From Limnohabitans sp. JirII-31 (GTDB lineage: Bacteria > Pseudomonadota > Gammaproteobacteria > Burkholderiales > Burkholderiaceae_C): a stretch of DNA of 64,000 nucleotides. The DNA lies in the NCBI RefSeq assembly GCF_002778315.1, contig NZ_NESA01000009.1:80342-144341 (forward strand), read 5' to 3'. Positions 17,593 to 27,682 of the stretch are shown here, one piece after another (position 1 is the stretch's first letter; the number at the start of each line of letters is the position of its first letter). The position numbers were made by a program, and so were the translations under genes. The notes under the pieces were generated by a model that did no database searches, was not told where the DNA came from, and worked only from the letters and a program-made list of their open reading frames with translations.

Positions 17593-18132
17593 ATGTTTGA
17601 GTCCTGTCGAAAAGCCCTCTCCCAGCGCATCAACTGCCGTGCAACATGGGCCGTTGTTGTTGTTCTCGTCGGCTTCGGGTTGTCTGCCTGTTCGAGTTGG
17701 GTCACGCCATACCGTCCAGAAGTGGTGCAGGGCAACTTTGTCTCGCGTGAACAAGTGCAAGCGCTGCGTATGGGCATGCCACGACAAGCCGTGCGCGACA
17801 TCTTGGGAACGCCGTTGGTCTCCAGCCTCTTCCATGCCGACCGGTGGGACTACGCCTTCACCATCCGACGCCAAGGCGCCGAGTCACAACAACGCCGCCT
17901 CAGTGTGTTCTTCCGTGGTGATGTGCTCGACCGCATTGAAGGCGACCCTCTGCCTACCGAAGCAGAGTTTGCCGCCAAGGTAGACACCCGCCGACCGACG
18001 CCCAGGACGCCTGCTTTGATTGCCAGCGATGAAGCGTTGGCGAAATTCCCACCCAAGGCCGCCCCTGCGGCCGCCAATGCTGTGACACCCGCCAAAGGAA
18101 TCGGCAGCTATCCCCCGCTTGAAAGTCAATAA
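17593..18132 (+). CDS. bamE: outer membrane assembly lipoprotein BamE
   Basis: BamE is a lipoprotein of the BAM complex that inserts beta-barrel proteins into the outer membrane. An N-terminal hydrophobic segment leads to the lipobox LSAC (C33), and the SmpA/OmlA fold follows (EQVQALRMGMPRQAVRDILG, DRWDYAF). The last 50 or so residues are Pro/Ala-rich, a betaproteobacterial extension. TACAAT (17545-17550) in the fur-bamE gap is a possible -10. dapB starts 3 bp downstream. Confidence 0.94.
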   Translation: MFESCRKALSQRINCRATWAVVVVLVGFGLSACSSWVTPYRPEVVQGNFVSREQVQALRMGMPRQAVRDILGTPLVSSLFHADRWDYAFTIRRQGAESQQRRLSVFFRGDVLDRIEGDPLPTEAEFAAKVDTRRPTPRTPALIASDEALAKFPPKAAPAAANAVTPAKGIGSYPPLESQ

Positions 18133-18135
18133 ACC

Positions 18136-18954
18136 ATGGCTCATTCCAACCCATCCTTGAACATTGCCATTGCTGGAGCCAGTGGCCGCATGGGGCACAT
18201 GTTGATCGAGGCCGTGCGTCAAGCCGACGACTTGCAGCTCAGTGGCGCCTTGGATGTGCCATCTAGCCCAGGCATTGGCAACGATGCCACGGGCTTTTTG
18301 GGTCAGGCCAGTGGCGTGACCATTCAAGCCGATGTGCGTGCAGGCTTGCAACACAGCCAGGTCTTGATCGACTTCACACGCCCAGAGGGCACTTTGGCGC
18401 ACCTGGCCGTTTGCCGAGAATTAGGTGTGAAGTTGGTCATCGGCACCACAGGCTTCACCGACGCACAAAAAGCCGAAATCGCTGCCGCGGCACAAGACAT
18501 TGCCATCGTGATGGCCCCCAACATGAGCGTGGGTGTGAACGTGACTTTGAAGCTGTTGCAAATGGCCGCACAGGCCATGCCCACTGGCTATGACATCGAG
18601 ATCATCGAAGCGCACCATCGCCACAAAGTCGATGCACCTTCCGGCACCGCCCTGAAGATGGGCGAAGTCATTGCCGAGGCCTTGGGGCGTGATCTGAAAG
18701 ACTGTGCTGTCTATGAGCGTTACGGCCACACCGGTGAACGTGATCCGTCCACCATTGGCTTTGCCACCATTCGCGGGGGTGACATCGTGGGCGACCACAC
18801 CGTCTTGTTTGCCGGTACGGGCGAGCGCATCGAAGTGACACACAAGTCTTCGAGCCGCGCCACCTACGCCCAAGGCAGCCTGCGTGCCGCGCGCTTTTTG
18901 GCGAACCAAAGCAAAGGCCTCTTTGACATGTTCGACGTCTTGAACCTGCGGTGA
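18136..18954 (+). CDS. dapB: 4-hydroxy-tetrahydrodipicolinate reductase
   Basis: DapB reduces hydroxy-tetrahydrodipicolinate to tetrahydrodipicolinate with NAD(P)H, in the lysine and diaminopimelate pathway. The nucleotide site GASGRMG (14-20) and the catalytic/substrate region [20 protein letters not shown] are intact, and length (272) is normal. It sits in a bamE-dapB-exbB-exbD series with gaps of only a few bases, so cell-envelope genes are co-transcribed with a wall-precursor enzyme. Confidence 0.96.
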   Translation: MAHSNPSLNIAIAGASGRMGHMLIEAVRQADDLQLSGALDVPSSPGIGNDATGFLGQASGVTIQADVRAGLQHSQVLIDFTRPEGTLAHLAVCRELGVKLVIGTTGFTDAQKAEIAAAAQDIAIVMAPNMSVGVNVTLKLLQMAAQAMPTGYDIEIIEAHHRHKVDAPSGTALKMGEVIAEALGRDLKDCAVYERYGHTGERDPSTIGFATIRGGDIVGDHTVLFAGTGERIEVTHKSSSRATYAQGSLRAARFLANQSKGLFDMFDVLNLR

Positions 18955-18959
18955 GCGGC

Positions 18960-19577
18960 ATGTCGTTGCCCTTGGACGGCGATGCCTTGAGTGTCACCTT
19001 GACGCTGCTGCTGCTGGCCATGTCGGTCGCGAGCTGGAGCGTCATTGTTTACAAAGCCTGGTTGTTGCGTTGTGTCAGCGTTGATGTGCCACTTGCCAAA
19101 GCCGCCTTTTGGCAAGCCCCCGATTTTTCACATGCTCTGGCGGCGCTCACGGCCTTAGATCGCCAGCGCGTGCTCCTGCCCCTGGCGCAAGCCCAGCAAC
19201 AGCGCATGCCGGGTACCTTGGGCGCACAAGCCGAGGTGTCGGCACAACGCACCCGTGTGCTGCGCGATGCATTGCATCAGGTGCTGCACCGTCTGCAAAC
19301 CGGCCAAGTGTTGCTGGCCAGTGTGGGGGCGACGGCACCCTTTGTGGGCTTGCTCGGGACTGTCTGGGGCATCTACCACGCCTTGGCTGGCATGGCGGTT
19401 GCCGCACAACTCACCATGGAAGGGGTGGCGGGCCCCGTGGGCGAAGCCCTCATCATGACGGCCGCTGGTTTGGCCGTTGCCTTGCCTGCGGTGTTGGCGT
19501 TCAACGTCATGGGTCGCGTGATCAACCGCGTGGAGCAAGAGCTGGAAGGCTTTGCCTACGACTTGCGGACGCTTTGA
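18960..19577 (+). CDS. ExbB/TolQ/MotA-family proton channel protein
   Basis: ExbB-type proteins form the pentameric membrane motor that uses the proton gradient to energise outer-membrane processes. The 205-residue protein has an N-terminal helix and two later helices, with the family motif SVGATAPFVGLLGTVWGI (about 115-132) and GEALIMTAAGLAVALPAVLAFN. An alternative start is GTG at 18951, overlapping the dapB stop. The partner ExbD-like gene follows directly. Without a TonB or TolA gene nearby I cannot say whether it serves TonB or Tol. Confidence 0.88.
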   Translation: MSLPLDGDALSVTLTLLLLAMSVASWSVIVYKAWLLRCVSVDVPLAKAAFWQAPDFSHALAALTALDRQRVLLPLAQAQQQRMPGTLGAQAEVSAQRTRVLRDALHQVLHRLQTGQVLLASVGATAPFVGLLGTVWGIYHALAGMAVAAQLTMEGVAGPVGEALIMTAAGLAVALPAVLAFNVMGRVINRVEQELEGFAYDLRTL

Positions 19578-20027
19578 ATGGCCTTCGGTCGCTTTGAACG
19601 CACGCCCGGGCAAACGCCCATGAGTGAGATCAACGTCACCCCACTGGTCGATGTGATGATGGTGCTCTTGGTGATCTTCATCCTCACCGCGCCGCTGTTG
19701 GGGCGCGCCCTCAAGCTCGACTTGCCCCAAGCCGCTGGCGCATCGGCAGGCGCACCGGCACAGGTGGTGCGTTTGAGCATTGACGCACAGGCGCAGGTGT
19801 TTCTTGACGGTCAGCCAATCACGCTGGATGCGCTGGCCCAGGCCCTGACGGCCCGTGCATCGCAGTCCAGCGCATCCGGTCAAGCGCAACTGCCCGAGGT
19901 GCAACTCCAGGCTGATGCCCAGGTGCCTTATGGCCGTGTGGTCGAGGTGATGGACCTGGCACAGCTGGCGGGCATGAACCGCATAGGCTTTGTGACCGCA
20001 CGCAAGCCCGCCGCAGCCAAGCCCTAA
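19578..20027 (+). CDS. ExbD/TolR-family protein
   Basis: This 149-residue partner of the ExbB-like channel has a single N-terminal membrane helix containing the essential aspartate ([19 protein letters not shown]), followed by a periplasmic domain ([26 protein letters not shown]). It starts immediately after the exbB-like stop. Its own stop codon TAA lies inside TAAAAT (20025-20030), a possible -10 for leuS. ExbD rather than TolR is favoured by the [16 protein letters not shown] form, but this is not decisive. Confidence 0.88.
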   Translation: MAFGRFERTPGQTPMSEINVTPLVDVMMVLLVIFILTAPLLGRALKLDLPQAAGASAGAPAQVVRLSIDAQAQVFLDGQPITLDALAQALTARASQSSASGQAQLPEVQLQADAQVPYGRVVEVMDLAQLAGMNRIGFVTARKPAAAKP

Positions 20028-20097
20028 AATCTCCCCATTCCCGCCTTTTCCCCAGGCGATGCGCCCCGTGCCCGTGCGGGGTTTTCAGACCGACTCC

Positions 20098-22854
20098 ATG
20101 CAAGACAAATACAACCACACCGAGGTCGAACGCGCCGTTCAGACCGCTTGGACCCAACGTGATGCCTACCGCGTGACCGAAAACGCACGTGACGCACAAG
20201 GCCAGCTGAAAAAGAAGTTCTACGCTTGCTCCATGCTGCCCTACCCCAGCGGCAAGCTGCACATGGGCCATGTGCGCAACTACACCATCAACGACATGCT
20301 CACGCGCAGTCTGCGCATGAAGGGCTGGAACGTTTTGATGCCCATGGGCTGGGATGCGTTTGGCTTGCCCGCTGAAAACGCGGCTTTGAAAAACGGCGTG
20401 CCACCGGCCAAGTGGACTTACGAGAACATCGCCTACATGAAGCAGCAGATGCAGGCCATGGGCTTGGCCATCGATTGGTCGCGCGAGGTCGCCACCTGTG
20501 ACCCGAGCTACTACAAGTGGAACCAGTGGCTGTTTTTGAAGATGCTGGAAAAAGGCATCGCCTACCGCAAGACCCAAGTGGTCAACTGGGACCCGGTAGA
20601 CCAAACCGTGCTGGCCAACGAGCAGGTCATTGACGGCAAAGGCTGGCGTACCGGTGCGGTGGTCGAAAAGCGCGAAATCCCGGGCTACTACCTCAACATC
20701 ACCCAGTACGCCCCAGAGCTGCTGGCGCATGTGCAAATTGGCAACGACAAAGCCACCCTCAACGGCTGGCCCGACAAAGTGCGCCTGATGCAGGAAAACT
20801 GGATTGGCAAATCCGAAGGCGTGCGCTTTGCATTCACCCACAGCATCCAAGGTGCGGATGGTGCCTTGATTGGCGATGGCCGCATGTACGTGTTCACCAC
20901 CCGCGCCGACACCATCATGGGCGTGACGTTTTGTGCCGTGGCTGCCGAGCACCCGCTGGCGCTGCATGCGGCTGCATCTAACCCTGCCTTGGCCGCATTC
21001 CTTGAAGAATGCAAAACCGGTGGCACCACCGAAGCTGAACTGGCCACCCAAGAAAAGAAGGGCATGGCCACGGGCTTGTTCGTCACGCACCCCTTGACCG
21101 GCGCGCAAGTCGAAGTGTGGGTGGGCAACTATGTGCTCATGTCTTATGGCGATGGCGCCGTGATGGGCGTGCCCGCGCATGACGAGCGTGACTTTGCATT
21201 TGCCTTGAAATACGACTTGCCCATTCGGCAGGTGGTTGGCCTTGACGCGGCCGCATCCGCCAATGCCGCTTCCTTGGCGTTCGATGCCAAAACTTGGCAA
21301 GAGTGGTATGCCACCAAAGTCGGTGTGTGCGTGAACTCTGGCGAACTCGACGGCCTGCGATTCAAAGACGCGGTGACCAAAGTCGCCGAGTTGTTGGCCG
21401 CCATTGGCCTGGGCGAGAAAAAAACCACCTGGCGTTTGCGCGACTGGGGCGTGAGCCGCCAGCGCTACTGGGGCACCCCGATTCCCATCATCCACTGTGA
21501 CGAACACGGTGCGGTGCCGGTGCCCGAAAAAGACCTGCCGGTGGTGTTGCCGCAAGACTGCATTCCTGACGGTTCTGGCAACCCCTTGCACACACACGAA
21601 GGCTTCCACGCAGGGGTGACTTGCCCCGTGTGCGGCAAGCCTGCGCGTCGCGAGACCGACACCATGGACACCTTCGTGGACTCGTCTTGGTACTTCATGC
21701 GCTATTGCGACCCGACCAATTCTGAGCAGATGGTGGCCGAAGGCACCCGATACTGGATGCGCGATGCCCACCAAGCCACCGGTGGCAGCGGCATGGACCA
21801 GTACATCGGCGGCATAGAGCATGCCATCTTGCACCTGCTCTATGCGCGCTTTTGGACCAAGGTCATGCGCGACATGGGGCTCGTCACGGTGGACGAACCC
21901 TTCACCAAGCTGCTCACGCAGGGCATGGTGCTCAACCACATCTACTCGCGCCGCACCGCCAAAGGCGGCAAAGACTACTTCTGGCCGCATGATGTGGAGC
22001 ATGTGCTCGATGACGCAGGCAAAGTGGTGGGCGCCAAGCTCAAGAACGAGGCTGATAGCAGCGATGGCAAGCTGCCCGTGGGCACCCCCATCGACTACGA
22101 GGGCGTGGGCACCATGTCCAAGTCCAAGAACAACGGTGTGGACCCGCAAGACCTGATTGAAAAATACGGTGCCGACACCGCGCGCCTGTACACCATGTTC
22201 ACCGCGCCACCCGAGGCCACCTTGGAGTGGAACGACGCGGCGGTGGAGGGCAGCTACCGCTTCTTGCGCCGTGTCTGGAACTTTGCCTTTAAGCACGAAG
22301 CGTCACTCAAAGCCGCGGTGGCCGGGGACGCCAGCACGGCCACGTTACGCACCGAAGCCAAAGACCTGCGTCGCGACATGCACCTGGTGCTCAAACAAGT
22401 CAGCTATGACTACGAGCGCATGCAATACAACACCGTGGTCTCGGGTTGCATGAAGTTGCTCAACGCGTTGGAAGACTTCAAGCCCGATGGCATCGCGGGC
22501 GACACCGCCGTGGTGTGCGAAGGCATGTCTGTGCTGTTGCGCTTGCTCTATCCCGCCTGCCCCCACCTCAGTGCCAACCTGTGGGCTGAACTGGGCTATG
22601 CCGCGCGTTTGGGTGACTTGCTCGACACGGCCTGGCCCGAGGTGGACGAGTCGGCCTTGTTGCGCGACGAGATCGAGTTGATGCTGCAAATCAACGGCAA
22701 GTTGCGCGGTGCGGTGCGCGTGAGCGCCAACGCCTCCAAAGAAGACATCGAGCAAGCCGCCTTGGCCACCGAAGCCTTCATCAAGCAAGCCAACGGTGCT
22801 GCGCCCAAGAAGGTCATCGTGGTGCCCGGCCGTTTGGTCAACGTGGTGGTCTAA
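20098..22854 (+). CDS. leuS: leucyl-tRNA synthetase
   Basis: LeuS charges tRNA-Leu. The HIGH motif appears as [14 protein letters not shown], the KMSKS motif as [13 protein letters not shown], and the editing domain lies between them. The [12 protein letters not shown] block is also typical. I start at the ATG at 20098 ([11 protein letters not shown], 918 residues), matching usual LeuS N-termini, rather than the upstream ATG at 20059. No good Shine-Dalgarno is visible. A short GC stem with TTTT (20064-20085) just upstream might attenuate transcription. It is followed by lptE and holA in the standard leuS-lptE-holA order. Confidence 0.97.
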   Translation: MQDKYNHTEVERAVQTAWTQRDAYRVTENARDAQGQLKKKFYACSMLPYPSGKLHMGHVRNYTINDMLTRSLRMKGWNVLMPMGWDAFGLPAENAALKNGVPPAKWTYENIAYMKQQMQAMGLAIDWSREVATCDPSYYKWNQWLFLKMLEKGIAYRKTQVVNWDPVDQTVLANEQVIDGKGWRTGAVVEKREIPGYYLNITQYAPELLAHVQIGNDKATLNGWPDKVRLMQENWIGKSEGVRFAFTHSIQGADGALIGDGRMYVFTTRADTIMGVTFCAVAAEHPLALHAAASNPALAAFLEECKTGGTTEAELATQEKKGMATGLFVTHPLTGAQVEVWVGNYVLMSYGDGAVMGVPAHDERDFAFALKYDLPIRQVVGLDAAASANAASLAFDAKTWQEWYATKVGVCVNSGELDGLRFKDAVTKVAELLAAIGLGEKKTTWRLRDWGVSRQRYWGTPIPIIHCDEHGAVPVPEKDLPVVLPQDCIPDGSGNPLHTHEGFHAGVTCPVCGKPARRETDTMDTFVDSSWYFMRYCDPTNSEQMVAEGTRYWMRDAHQATGGSGMDQYIGGIEHAILHLLYARFWTKVMRDMGLVTVDEPFTKLLTQGMVLNHIYSRRTAKGGKDYFWPHDVEHVLDDAGKVVGAKLKNEADSSDGKLPVGTPIDYEGVGTMSKSKNNGVDPQDLIEKYGADTARLYTMFTAPPEATLEWNDAAVEGSYRFLRRVWNFAFKHEASLKAAVAGDASTATLRTEAKDLRRDMHLVLKQVSYDYERMQYNTVVSGCMKLLNALEDFKPDGIAGDTAVVCEGMSVLLRLLYPACPHLSANLWAELGYAARLGDLLDTAWPEVDESALLRDEIELMLQINGKLRGAVRVSANASKEDIEQAALATEAFIKQANGAAPKKVIVVPGRLVNVVV

Positions 22855-22863
22855 GGAATGCAC

Positions 22864-23376
22864 ATGAAAGCCACCTCCCGTCGTTTTGCGTTGTTGCTGG
22901 CTCTTGGAGCTGCTGTGCTGCTGACTGGCTGTGGCTTTGAGTTGCGCCAGCCGCCCAACTACGCCTTTCGCACGGTCTTCAGTACCGTGCCTGTCAACTC
23001 GCCTTTGGGTGTCAAACTGCACCGCAGCTTGGCGTCATCGGGGCAAGTGGAAGTCATCACCGACCCTCGCCAGATTGAGCGTGCGCAAGTCATCTTCGAT
23101 CAGTTGGCCGAAGTCCGCGAAAAAGTGGTGGTGGGCCGCACCTCCTCGGGCGCGATCCGTGAATACCAGTTGCGCTTGCGCTACCGCTTTCGCTTGCGCA
23201 CCCAAGAGGGCAAAGAGTTGATTCCTGACACTGAAATTCAACTCAACCGCGACATCAACTTCAACGAGACCGGTGCCTTGTTCAAAGAGTCTGAAGAAGG
23301 CTTGCTCTACCGCGACATGGAAAACGACTTGGTGCAACAAATCCAACGTCGCTTGGCCACACTGCGTCAACTCTGA
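22864..23376 (+). CDS. lptE: LPS-assembly lipoprotein LptE
   Basis: LptE is the outer-membrane lipoprotein plug of the LptD translocon that inserts lipopolysaccharide. A signal peptide ends at the lipobox LLTGC (C23), followed by GFELRQPPNYAFRTVF and the conserved late segment ALFKESEEGLLYRDME. The preferred start is the second ATG (22864), with AAGG 8 bp upstream; the first ATG (22858) adds two residues. It sits between leuS and holA as in most proteobacteria. Confidence 0.94.
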   Translation: MKATSRRFALLLALGAAVLLTGCGFELRQPPNYAFRTVFSTVPVNSPLGVKLHRSLASSGQVEVITDPRQIERAQVIFDQLAEVREKVVVGRTSSGAIREYQLRLRYRFRLRTQEGKELIPDTEIQLNRDINFNETGALFKESEEGLLYRDMENDLVQQIQRRLATLRQL

Positions 23377-23383
23377 GCGACGC

Positions 23384-24454
23384 ATGCAAGTCGCGGCCAA
23401 CCAACTTTCGCAGCACTTGCAGGCACACGCCAGCAAAGGCCTGCGCAGCCTCTACACCTTGCATGGTGATGAGCCCTTGTTGCAGCAAGAGGCCATGGAC
23501 AGCATCCGCACCATCGCACGCAGCCAGGGCTACACCGAGCGCAGCGTCTACACCGTGGCAGGCGCCCACTTCGACTGGGGTGAGGTGTTGGCGGCGGGCG
23601 GCTCGATGAGTTTGTTTGCCGACAAACAGATCATTGAAATCCGCGTTCCCTCAGGCAAGCCGGGTAAAGAGGGTAGCGTCGCCTTGCAGCAAATTGCCGA
23701 ATCCGCACAGGGCAACGACACCACCTTGACCGTGGTGTTGTTGCCGCGCCTGGACAAGCAGACCAAGAGCACCGCTTGGTTTGCCGCGTTGGAGAACAAC
23801 GGCGTCAGCGTGCAGATCGACCCAGTCGAGCGCCAAGCCCTGCCCATGTGGATTGCTCAACGCCTGGGGGCTCAGCAACAGCGCGTGGCCTCGGGTGAAG
23901 CGGGGCAACACACCTTGCAGTTTTTTGCTGATCGGGTGGAGGGCAATCTGCTGGCGGCGCACCAAGAAATTCAAAAACTTGGGCTGCTCTACCCTGAAGG
24001 TGAACTCAGCCTGGAACAAGTGGAACGTGCGGTGCTCAATGTGGCGCGTTACGACGTCTTCAAACTCTCCGAGGCCGTGCTCAGTGGCCAGCCCTTGCGC
24101 GTGCAACGCATGCTCGATGGCTTGAAAGCCGAGGGCGAGGCCGAGGTGCTGGTGCATTACACCCTGGCTGAAGAAATCCGGGCCCTCAAGCGCGTCAAAG
24201 ACGCCGTGGCCGCAGGCAAGGCCCTGCCCATGGTGCTGCGCGAACAGCGCATTTGGGGCCCCCGTGAGCGCTTGTTCGAGCGCGTGTTGCCACGCTTGAG
24301 TGTGGGCATGCTGGACAAGCTCTTGCAGTCGGCTCATCAGGTGGACGGCATTGTCAAAGGCCTCAAAGTGCCAGAGTGGCCCACCGACAGTTGGCAAGCT
24401 TTGCATCGCTTGGCCATGCGCTTGTGCCGCGCCTGCATGGCACGCCCTGCTTGA
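23384..24454 (+). CDS. holA: DNA polymerase III delta subunit
   Basis: HolA (delta) opens the sliding clamp as part of the clamp loader. The 356-residue protein starts [12 protein letters not shown] and has the characteristic [32 protein letters not shown] and the C-terminal helical domain. It begins 8 bp after lptE. The C-terminus runs to within 15 bp of proA. Conservation is low, as usual for this subunit, but length and gene order make the call solid. Confidence 0.93.
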   Translation: MQVAANQLSQHLQAHASKGLRSLYTLHGDEPLLQQEAMDSIRTIARSQGYTERSVYTVAGAHFDWGEVLAAGGSMSLFADKQIIEIRVPSGKPGKEGSVALQQIAESAQGNDTTLTVVLLPRLDKQTKSTAWFAALENNGVSVQIDPVERQALPMWIAQRLGAQQQRVASGEAGQHTLQFFADRVEGNLLAAHQEIQKLGLLYPEGELSLEQVERAVLNVARYDVFKLSEAVLSGQPLRVQRMLDGLKAEGEAEVLVHYTLAEEIRALKRVKDAVAAGKALPMVLREQRIWGPRERLFERVLPRLSVGMLDKLLQSAHQVDGIVKGLKVPEWPTDSWQALHRLAMRLCRACMARPA

Positions 24455-24468
24455 GGGAAAATACGGCC

Positions 24469-25749
24469 ATGACTTCACACACCCTTGCCGAGCACATGCA
24501 ATTGCTGGGTGCTCAGGCCAAAACGGCCTCGGCACACATGGCCAAAGCTTCGGCGGCTTTGAAAAACCATGCCCTGCGCCACTTGGCCGCTTTGCTGCGC
24601 GCCAACATGGACGCTTTGCAAGTGGACAACGCCAAAGACATTGCGCGTGCCACCGCGGCGGGCTTGGACGCTCCCATGGTGGACCGCCTCAAGCTCAGCC
24701 CCAAGGTGCTGGAGACCTGCGCACAGGGCTGCGAACAACTTGCCGCCATGCCCGATGTGATTGGCGAAATCATCGGCATGAAGCAACAACCCAGCGGCAT
24801 CCGCGTGGGCCAAATGCGTGTGCCCATCGGCGTGTTCGGCATGATTTTTGAGAGCCGTCCCAACGTCACCATCGAAGCAGCCTCCTTGGCCATCAAGAGC
24901 GGCAATGCCTGCATCTTGCGTGGCGGTTCAGAAGCCATCGAATCCAACAAAGCCCTGGCCTTGCTGGTGCAACAAGCCTTGGTGAGCGCCGGCCTGCCCG
25001 CCGAAGCCGTGCAACTGGTGCCCACCACCGACCGCGAAGCCGTGGGGCATTTGATTGCCATGCCACAGTTTGTCGATGTGATCATTCCGCGCGGCGGCAA
25101 AGGCTTGATCGAGCGCATCAGCCGCGACGCCAAAGTGCCCGTCATCAAACACCTCGATGGCAACTGCCACACCTATGTCGATGACCCCTGTGATATCGAC
25201 ATGGCCGTGACTGTTGCGGACAACGCCAAAACCCAAAAATACAGCCCCTGCAACGCCAGCGAAAGCTTGCTGGTGGCGCGTGGTGTGGCCGCCGCCTTCT
25301 TACCCCGCATTGGCACCATCTTTGCGGCCAAAGGCGTGGAAATGCGTTGCTGCCTAGAAGCCCGTGCCTTGCTGGCGGGGGTTCAAGGCGCGCAACTCAA
25401 AGACGCCACCGAGCAAGATTGGTTTGAGGAATACCTCGGCCCCATCGTCAGCATCAAGGTGGTGGACGGGCTGGATGCGGCCATCGCACACATCAACCAT
25501 TACGGCAGCCACCACACCGAGGCCATCCTCACGCGTGACCACATGCACGCCCAGCGCTTCTTGCGCGAAGTGGATTCGTCCAGCGTCATGGTCAATGCCA
25601 GCACCCGATTTGCAGATGGTTTTGAATACGGTTTGGGTGCCGAGATAGGCATTTCCACTGACAAGTTCCATGCCCGTGGTCCTGTGGGCATTGAAGGCCT
25701 GACCTCGCTCAAGTACGTGGTGTTGGGGCAGGGCGAAATCCGCCAATAA
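24469..25749 (+). CDS. proA: gamma-glutamyl phosphate reductase
   Basis: ProA reduces glutamyl-5-phosphate to the semialdehyde in proline synthesis. The 426-residue protein carries [19 protein letters not shown], the catalytic-cysteine region ([15 protein letters not shown]) and the final [17 protein letters not shown]. The ATG at 24469 is preceded by GAGGG; GAAAAT 6 nt before the ATG also fits the leaderless pattern seen elsewhere. It is the last gene of the rightward series and is followed by a terminator. Confidence 0.96.
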   Translation: MTSHTLAEHMQLLGAQAKTASAHMAKASAALKNHALRHLAALLRANMDALQVDNAKDIARATAAGLDAPMVDRLKLSPKVLETCAQGCEQLAAMPDVIGEIIGMKQQPSGIRVGQMRVPIGVFGMIFESRPNVTIEAASLAIKSGNACILRGGSEAIESNKALALLVQQALVSAGLPAEAVQLVPTTDREAVGHLIAMPQFVDVIIPRGGKGLIERISRDAKVPVIKHLDGNCHTYVDDPCDIDMAVTVADNAKTQKYSPCNASESLLVARGVAAAFLPRIGTIFAAKGVEMRCCLEARALLAGVQGAQLKDATEQDWFEEYLGPIVSIKVVDGLDAAIAHINHYGSHHTEAILTRDHMHAQRFLREVDSSSVMVNASTRFADGFEYGLGAEIGISTDKFHARGPVGIEGLTSLKYVVLGQGEIRQ

Positions 25750-25771
25750 CTTGGCGCTGCCGCAAATTACC

Positions 25772-25805
25772 AAGCCTCGAAATATTCCCGAAGCTTTTTA
25801 GTTTT
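25772..25805 (+). terminator. probable terminator after proA
   Basis: AAGCCTCG (25772-25779) pairs with CGAAGCTT (25789-25796) with one mismatch around a 9-nt loop and is followed by TTTAGTTTT. It lies between proA and the convergent DUF799 lipoprotein gene. Confidence 0.6.
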
Positions 25806-26466
25806 ACTGGCCTTGCGTTTGCTCAAATTTGAGAGCGCGCGGGCCTGGCAGCAAACCACGTGTGCCTGTGTTCAACAAGCGCTGGTTAGTGATTCGTCCA
25901 ATCCGGTATCCGGGATCGCTGACAGAATTTGCTACTTGATTGACGATGCCTTGGATAAGTAAGCCAACCAAACCATTCTGATTTTGTTTGCCTTCTGCAT
26001 CCGACGCACTAGCCTTGCCTTCCCAAAGTTTAGTGCTCGTGCGCGTATCGATTAAAACAGCTTCAGCCGTTACAACAACACTGCCTCCCGCCAACGCACT
26101 CGTAGCCCCATAGTTTGTGACGGTGATGTAAAGCGCAGAGTCCGCACCAAAAATTTCATTCAGCTTTTTGGGTGATGCTTGGTGCATTTCCCCCGGGTTT
26201 TGCAAACCGTTTTCTTTGAAGGTTTGATCGACTAAGGCTACAGGGAAAACGTAATAACCCGCCTCGGCCAATGGCAGAGTGGTTGAAGACATCACGCTGT
26301 ATGTGGCACGTAGGTCAGCTGTGTTGTTAAGTGGTGGCAAGACCAAAATGGATCTTGGTTGATGCTGACGAAATGCTGAGTAGTCCACATCCGCTTGCTT
26401 GGTGGCGCAACCTGTGAATACCAATACGGTAGCCAATAAGACCCATAGTTTTAAATGATGTGTCAT
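25804..26466 (-). CDS. DUF799/GNA1162-family lipoprotein
   Basis: A 220-residue putative outer-membrane lipoprotein with the lipobox VFTGC (C20). The middle part (SILVLPPLNNTADLRATYSV, then YYVFPVALVDQTFKENGL) matches the DUF799 family to which meningococcal GNA1162 belongs. It is the last of three lipoprotein genes in one leftward operon with a CsgG-like and a DUF4810 protein. Codon and base composition are clearly less GC-rich than the flanking proA and gshA genes. The function of this trio is not established; a surface or transport complex is a reasonable guess. Confidence 0.85.
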   Translation of the reverse strand: MTHHLKLWVLLATVLVFTGCATKQADVDYSAFRQHQPRSILVLPPLNNTADLRATYSVMSSTTLPLAEAGYYVFPVALVDQTFKENGLQNPGEMHQASPKKLNEIFGADSALYITVTNYGATSALAGGSVVVTAEAVLIDTRTSTKLWEGKASASDAEGKQNQNGLVGLLIQGIVNQVANSVSDPGYRIGRITNQRLLNTGTRGLLPGPRALKFEQTQGQ

Positions 26467-26475
26467 GCCAATCCT

Positions 26476-26826
26476 TTATTTTTTTGCTTTGGCTAAGATT
26501 CGGTCCATGTAAACCGCCGACTCTGGAAACATTGCTTTTTCAGTTTGGAAAGACTGCACCGCTTGATCGTCTTTTCCCGCTTCGAAATACAGATAGCCCA
26601 AATGCGCATGAAAACCCGGCGGCACGGCTTTGTTCGTGCTGCGTGCTTTTTGATAATCCGCTTCTAACTTTTCAATCTGCGCTTCGATGGGAGATTTACC
26701 TGGGTCGTTGTAGCGTGCGTAAATTTGGTTTTCATAGTCGCCCCATTGGTAGAGCGATTGCTTAGGTGCCGCGCAGCCCACGAGGGTCAACAGCAGCAGG
26801 GCACATAGGGTGTTTTGAATACGCAT
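26476..26826 (-). CDS. DUF4810-family lipoprotein
   Basis: A 116-residue lipoprotein (lipobox LVGC, C18) with QSLYQWGDYENQIYARYN, typical of DUF4810. A short TPR-like helical region follows (AHLGYLYFEAGKDDQAVQSF, FPESAVYMDRILAK). It lies 18 bp after the CsgG-like gene and 9 bp before the DUF799 gene, the usual company of this family. A scaffold or adaptor role within the lipoprotein trio is inferred from the repeat-like fold only. Confidence 0.85.
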   Translation of the reverse strand: MRIQNTLCALLLLTLVGCAAPKQSLYQWGDYENQIYARYNDPGKSPIEAQIEKLEADYQKARSTNKAVPPGFHAHLGYLYFEAGKDDQAVQSFQTEKAMFPESAVYMDRILAKAKK

Positions 26827-26844
26827 GAGAGATGCCCTTCGGGT

Positions 26845-27528
26845 TTACTGAGCTGCTTTCCACTGACCGGACTCAACGCCTTCGACCAAGCGATTGACCG
26901 CTTCACGAATTGCCAAGTCGAGAACTTTGCCATTTAGTGTGGAGTCATAGCTGGCCGTGCCGCCGAAACCAATCACTTCGCGGTTTGACAGTGCGTATTC
27001 ACCAGCACCTTGCACAGAGAAAATGACCTCAGATGTCACTGCATCAACTACGTTGAGGCTGACTTTTGAATAAGCAATTTGAGTTTTACCTCGTCCCAAA
27101 ATGCCAAACAGTTGTTGGTCTCCTACTTCTTTGCGCCCGAATTCGGTCACGTCACCCGTGATCACAAAATCAGCCCCACTGATTTTTTGTGTCTTGCCTT
27201 GGAATCGGGCTTCTTGACTGATTTCACCCATGTTGTCGCGATCTACTACTTTGAATCGATTGGCTTGTTGCATGTGAGTGATCAAAATAGTTTTGGCTTG
27301 CCCCCCTAAACGGTCCACACCGTCCGAAAACAGGCCGCGCATGAAGCTAGAACGGTTATCAAACTTGCCGACAGCGACCGTGCTTTTGAGGCCTTGGTAG
27401 CTTGTTTTGGCTGCAGTGACTTGTTGTGGTGCTACTGTCTGAGATGTTTCAGTGGCGCAGCCAGTTAAAAACAGTGACAGAGCGCAAAGAAATGCTGTGA
27501 AGCAAGAAAATAAATTTGAAGCTTTCAT
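26845..27528 (-). CDS. CsgG/HfaB-family lipoprotein
   Basis: A 227-residue lipoprotein (lipobox FLTGC, C24) with the CsgG-family core: VAVGKFDNRSSF, FKVVDRDNMGEISQEARFQ, ADFVITGDVTEFG and a C-terminal AIREAVNRLVEGVESG. CsgG itself is the outer-membrane pore for curli subunits, but no curli genes are near. Shorter relatives like this one accompany DUF4810 and DUF799 lipoproteins. It is first in the operon; TATACT (minus strand, 27559-27564) is a possible -10. Confidence 0.85.
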   Translation of the reverse strand: MKASNLFSCFTAFLCALSLFLTGCATETSQTVAPQQVTAAKTSYQGLKSTVAVGKFDNRSSFMRGLFSDGVDRLGGQAKTILITHMQQANRFKVVDRDNMGEISQEARFQGKTQKISGADFVITGDVTEFGRKEVGDQQLFGILGRGKTQIAYSKVSLNVVDAVTSEVIFSVQGAGEYALSNREVIGFGGTASYDSTLNGKVLDLAIREAVNRLVEGVESGQWKAAQ

Positions 27529-27578
27529 GTCTATTGCCGCAGATTAATTTAAAACCTTAGTATAAAACCTAGGATGCT

Positions 27579-27595
27579 AAATAATTCAATTATTT
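27579..27595. promoter_or_regulatory. 17-bp AT palindrome in divergent promoter region
   Basis: AAATAATT-C-AATTATTT is a perfect odd-centred palindrome in the 154-bp gap between the CsgG-like operon (leftward) and gshA (rightward). It lies just upstream of the putative -10 of the lipoprotein operon, a position suited to an operator. No regulator gene is adjacent. Confidence 0.45.
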
Positions 27596-27682
27596 GAAGA
27601 GTACTTCGTTGGGTCTGGTATTCGCGTACAAACAATCCATATGCTTCGAAGACCTAGAATTGCCTCCCATTAGAAGGACACC

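Noticed and set aside
20064..20085. GC hairpin with TTTT before leuS as a true terminator
   Set aside because: Only five Watson-Crick pairs plus two wobble pairs and four T; too weak to call a terminator, though weak attenuation is possible.
19819..22296. 825-codon open frame on the minus strand opposite leuS
   Set aside because: It is antisense to a complete, motif-verified leuS. High GC with G/C-biased third positions makes long antisense frames common. It has no recognisable domains and its His/Gly/Val-heavy composition is typical of shadow frames.
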